A stretch of 64,000 nt of DNA from Paracoccus sp. M683 (GTDB taxonomy: Bacteria > Pseudomonadota > Alphaproteobacteria > Rhodobacterales > Rhodobacteraceae). The notes beneath the pieces were generated by a model that saw only the letters and a program-made list of their open reading frames with translations, searched no databases and had not been told where the DNA came from. The stretch lies in the NCBI RefSeq assembly GCF_007096355.1, contig NZ_VKDF01000001.1, forward strand, positions 128,226 through 192,225, given 5' to 3'. Shown piece by piece: positions 61,085-64,000 of the stretch (within the stretch, counting starts at the first letter, position 1; each line of letters starts with the position of its first letter). The translations under genes and the position numbers were made by a program.

Positions 61085-63655
61085 TCAAAAGCGCTCTAGC
61101 AGCCGGTCCAGATAGTCCCGTTCATCCTCGGGGCGTGAACGTTCACCGCTGCGGCGGCGAATCTCGTCCAGCAGGTCGCGGGCGCGACGGGCCGGATCAA
61201 CCCCCTCGGTCAGCACATTGCCGCTTGAGAAGGTATTGCCATTGCCCGACAATTGCCGGCCCAGGGGATCGCGTTCCGCCCGCCGGTCATAGGGCAGACC
61301 GCGCTGGCCGTCGCGCATCGCCTGGCCGGGCTGATCGCCGGGTTGCTGACCTTGCTGGCCCTGCTGCTGGCCGTCCTGCCCCTCTTGCGCGGAACGTTCG
61401 CCCTGCCCCAGCATGTCGCCCAGGGCGCGCATGCCTTCGCGCATGGACTGGATCGCATCGGCCTGACGTTCCATCGCCCCCGACATGTCGCCCTGACGCA
61501 GCGCCTGTTCGGCATCTTCCATCGCGCGACCGGCCTCGTCCATGCTGCGCCGCGCGGCATCGCCCTGTTCCGAGCCCTGCCCCGGCATCAGCCCCTGTTG
61601 CTGGCCCAATTCCTCGCGCAGGTCGCGCTGACGCTGTGCCAGGTCTTCGCTGCCCTGCTGACCGCCCTGTCCGAATTGTTCCTGCATCTCGCGGAAGGCC
61701 TCATCCGACAGGCGCTGCTGCTCGCGCAGCGTATCGGCCAGCCGGTTCATCGACTGATTACCCTGCTGACCTTGCTGACCCTCGCCCTGGCCCTGCCCCT
61801 GGCCTTGCGTGACCTGCATGTTTTCCATCATCCGGTTGAACTGTTCCAGCAATTGCTGGGCCTCGGCCATGCGGCCCTCGTTCATCAGACGCTGAATCTC
61901 GTCCATCATCTGCTGGATCTGGTCGCCCGTGATGACCTGACCCTGCTGGTTCTGGGTAAAGCGGTCGGCCGGATCGGCCTGCCCCTGTTCGGCCAGCATG
62001 CGCATATATTCGTCCGTCGCGGCCTTCAATTCGTCCATCAGGCGCTGAATTTCATCCGGGCTTGCGCCGTTGCGGATCGCCTCGGACAGCTTTTCCTGCG
62101 CCTGTTTCATGCGTTCCAACGCATCGGCAAGCCCGCCATCCTCTAACTGGATGGCCGCCTGCCACAGGGCCTCGGCCAGCTTGTCGCGATCCTCGGGCGA
62201 CAGGGGACCAGCCTCCAGCACACCAACACCGGTCCGCAATTGCTGATACAGCACCTCGTCAACAAAGCCCTCGGGCTGCCAGGTCACGGCGCGCAGGATC
62301 TCGGCACTGCGGCCGGCATTCTCGCGCGACCACAGCAGATCGCGGCGCATCTCGATCAGCGCCGCCGCCAGCGGTGAAAAGAACCGCCGCCCCGGCAGCA
62401 CCGTCTGCATCGGATCAGAGCGCCCCTCCTGGTCAATCCCGTCCAGCGCCGTCAGCGTCACCGTCACCGGCAAGTTGGCCCAAGGATGGCGGGCCAGATC
62501 CTGCACCAGCTGGCCCCGCACCTCTTGCCGGGCGCTGCGTGGCATCCGCAGGTCCAGCACCACAGCCTCGCGCGGCTCGGGGTCGATGGCCAGACCGAAC
62601 CGGCGGTCGGTGGCGGCCAGATCCAACGCAATCTCGGCCCCGCCGGAAATGACACCATGATCATCCTCGGCGATGAAGTCCTGAACGAACCGCCCATCGG
62701 CCCGCCGCGTCGGCGCATCGCCCGGCGCGATGCTGGGGGCAGCATCCGGCAGCACCGTCACATCGAAACGACGGCCGGCGACCTCGATCATGCCGCTTTG
62801 CATGGCGGTAAAGGCGGGGGCCTGCGGATCCTGCCCGGCCTCGGGCCCGATATCCTGCGCGACCATCACATCGCCGCCATACAGCCGAAAACTGACGGCG
62901 CTGCCCTTGGGCAGCTCCAGCACCTCGGCCTCGGGCAATGCGTTCAGATAGATGGTCGGACGGCGCGTATAGCCGGGCGGCTCGGCCCAGCCTTCCCAGC
63001 TTGGCCCGGTGGCAATGTCCGGCCCCTGCTGCACCGGCGGACGAAGCGTCGCGGCCACGGCAGACAGCCCCTGTCCCAGATTGCCCGCACCGCCAAAAAT
63101 CAGCGCCATGACCAGCGCAACCAGCGCCGCCAATCGCAACGCAAAGGGATCGCGGCGGGTCAGCCCGGCATCGGGCGCCACCGCACGCGCCAGGGCGGCC
63201 CGCGCGCGCATCTGCGCCTGATGCGCCTGCCACAGGGCGCCATCGCCACCCAGGGCCGCGTGATCCTGCAAGGCCGAAAGCGGCCGACCCGGCAAGGTGC
63301 CATCCACCCGCGCCACTGCGGCCCCGACACCGACCCGACCAAAGCGCAGCCCGCCACGGATCGCTGCGGCGATCAGCGCCAGCACCACCGCGCCAGCCAG
63401 CCAGGGCAGCACAGCATCAGGCAATTGCGCCACAAGCCCCAGCCACAGCCCTGCGAAAACCACGGCCAGCAATGCGGCCAGAGGCCAGAAGGCCCGCGCC
63501 GCCTGTTCCCACCACATCCCTGCCCGCGTCAGCCACAGGGCGCGATCAACCCTCGCGCCCCAATCGGCCCTCGCGCTGATCGAAATATCCTCGGGGGTCC
63601 GGGGGCGGACAGCCCCCGGCTTTTCCTTACCACGCAAGGACCATGTCAAAGCCAT
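61085..63655 (-). CDS. TIGR02302 family large membrane protein
   Basis: Conserved alphaproteobacterial protein of up to 856 residues. The N-terminal part has two or three membrane spans (FWPLAALLAVVFAGLWLGLV, AVLPWLAGAVVLALIAAAIR and ALRLAALVALVMALIFGGAG). A large beta-rich middle and a long Gln/Gly/Glu-rich helical C-terminus follow, including VTQGQGQGQGEGQQGQQGNQ. No enzymatic motif is seen. The ATG at 63655 overlaps the lysA end, and its first ~30 residues are encoded partly by a dispersed palindromic repeat. No alternative ATG occurs before GMWWEQ. The true N-terminus is therefore uncertain. Function not known. Confidence 0.85.
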   Translation of the reverse strand: MALTWSLRGKEKPGAVRPRTPEDISISARADWGARVDRALWLTRAGMWWEQAARAFWPLAALLAVVFAGLWLGLVAQLPDAVLPWLAGAVVLALIAAAIRGGLRFGRVGVGAAVARVDGTLPGRPLSALQDHAALGGDGALWQAHQAQMRARAALARAVAPDAGLTRRDPFALRLAALVALVMALIFGGAGNLGQGLSAVAATLRPPVQQGPDIATGPSWEGWAEPPGYTRRPTIYLNALPEAEVLELPKGSAVSFRLYGGDVMVAQDIGPEAGQDPQAPAFTAMQSGMIEVAGRRFDVTVLPDAAPSIAPGDAPTRRADGRFVQDFIAEDDHGVISGGAEIALDLAATDRRFGLAIDPEPREAVVLDLRMPRSARQEVRGQLVQDLARHPWANLPVTVTLTALDGIDQEGRSDPMQTVLPGRRFFSPLAAALIEMRRDLLWSRENAGRSAEILRAVTWQPEGFVDEVLYQQLRTGVGVLEAGPLSPEDRDKLAEALWQAAIQLEDGGLADALERMKQAQEKLSEAIRNGASPDEIQRLMDELKAATDEYMRMLAEQGQADPADRFTQNQQGQVITGDQIQQMMDEIQRLMNEGRMAEAQQLLEQFNRMMENMQVTQGQGQGQGEGQQGQQGNQSMNRLADTLREQQRLSDEAFREMQEQFGQGGQQGSEDLAQRQRDLREELGQQQGLMPGQGSEQGDAARRSMDEAGRAMEDAEQALRQGDMSGAMERQADAIQSMREGMRALGDMLGQGERSAQEGQDGQQQGQQGQQPGDQPGQAMRDGQRGLPYDRRAERDPLGRQLSGNGNTFSSGNVLTEGVDPARRARDLLDEIRRRSGERSRPEDERDYLDRLLERF
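63581..63627 (-). repeat. Dispersed GGGGG/CCCCC palindromic repeat, copy B (behind lysA)
   Basis: Same element as at 27160-27206: CGAAATATCC, CGGGGGTCCGGGGG, variable loop, CCCCCGGCTT. On the minus strand it begins about 20 bases after the lysA stop, in the same orientation to the upstream gene as copy A is to hemH. It also lies within the apparent 5' end of the TIGR02302 frame. Confidence 0.75.
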
Positions 63656-64000
63656 TCCGGGATGGTATCGCGAGACAGGATTTCCTCAATGCTCGGGCGC
63701 CCCCGGATGACGGCAAATTGATCGCCATCGACCAGAACCTCGGGCACCAGCGGCCGGGTATTGTATTCCGAGGCCATCACCGCGCCATAGGCGCCGGCCG
63801 ACCGGAAGGCCACCAGATCGCCCGCCATCATCGCCGGCAGATCCGCGCCCTTCTGGAAGGTATCGCCCGTCTCGCAGACCGGACCCACCACGTCAAAGGG
63901 CTGCACATCCGCCGCCAGACGCGGTTCGTTCACGGGCAGGATGTCATGATGCGCACCATACATGGCCGGCCGCAGCAGATCGTTCATCGCCGCATCAAGG
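63646..64000 (-). CDS. lysA: Diaminopimelate decarboxylase, C-terminal part
   Basis: Last enzyme of lysine biosynthesis; only the final ~117 residues lie in the window and the frame is open to the edge. Diagnostic segments are LDAAMNDLLRPAMYGAHHDI, PFDVVGPVCETGDTFQKGAD (active-site Cys and Glu) and AFRSAGAYGAVMASEYNTRP, followed by a normal C-terminus. Fold-type III PLP decarboxylase. It runs toward the TIGR02302 gene, overlapping its start by 10 bases. Confidence 0.95.
   Translation of the reverse strand, partial: LDAAMNDLLRPAMYGAHHDILPVNEPRLAADVQPFDVVGPVCETGDTFQKGADLPAMMAGDLVAFRSAGAYGAVMASEYNTRPLVPEVLVDGDQFAVIRGRPSIEEILSRDTIPEWL

Noticed and set aside
61085..61830. Microsatellite-like CTG/CCT repeats in the TIGR02302 gene
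   Set aside because: They encode the Gln/Gly-rich C-terminal region typical of the family and are not a separate repeat element.

Overview
The window looks like a chromosomal segment of an alphaproteobacterium of the Rhodobacterales, most likely Paracoccus or a close relative. Base composition is high in GC throughout. Supporting evidence is the housekeeping order rimP-nusA-rnpM-infB, secA beside a parvulin and argJ-mutT, a multi-copy def cluster, the TIGR02302 protein beside lysA, and short Rhodobacterales-type GGGGG/CCCCC repeats at gene ends. No rRNA, tRNA, CRISPR array, insertion sequence or prophage was recognised. The genus call is inference.

Layout. 1-1.9 kb: molybdate uptake (modB partial, modA, a one-domain ModE) with a palindromic Mo-box. 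2-15 kb: a catabolic cluster on the minus strand: MarR regulator, TRAP transporter, SDR, crotonase, feruloyl-CoA synthase, amidohydrolase, metallo-hydrolase, tannase/feruloyl esterase and acyl-CoA dehydrogenase. It fits uptake of hydroxycinnamates and CoA-dependent beta-oxidative removal of the side chain, as known from Agrobacterium fabrum and Rhodococcus jostii. 15-17.5 kb: 3-hydroxybenzoate 4-monooxygenase with a divergent MobR-type regulator. 17.5-25.4 kb: accessory enzymes (serine hydrolase, cupin, LysR/DoxX/VOC, atypical SDR, PadR plus a FadH-like reductase). 25.4-27.1 kb: phenylalanine hydroxylase, pterin dehydratase and a divergent Lrp regulator.

27-45 kb is core genome: hemH, comF, grxC, ubiG, pip, the rimP-nusA-rnpM-infB operon with a clear promoter, leader hairpins and terminator, a 40-residue small protein, mutT, argJ, parvulin, secA and a sulfotransferase. 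45-53.4 kb: fmt and three def genes, on the same strand but separated by a cassette of gamma-glutamyltransferase, D-2-hydroxyacid dehydrogenase and a second TRAP transporter. 53.4-64 kb: patB-type lyase, L,D-transpeptidase, accA, a Gdx-type exporter, two very small proteins, PPOX protein, plsC, ftsX-ftsE, a zinc-ribbon membrane protein, TIGR02302 and the 3' end of lysA.

Most notable: the metallo-hydrolase/esterase pair has been tandemly duplicated and then lost complementary parts. One esterase copy survives only as a short frameshifted 5' stub, and one metallo-hydrolase copy has an internal deletion whose C-terminal tail is still readable in another frame. Other points worth a look are the paired palindromic operators at both MarR-type loci, the def-like gene lacking catalytic residues, the cassette splitting def from fmt, the dispersed repeat placed identically behind hemH and lysA, and small genes in apparent gaps.
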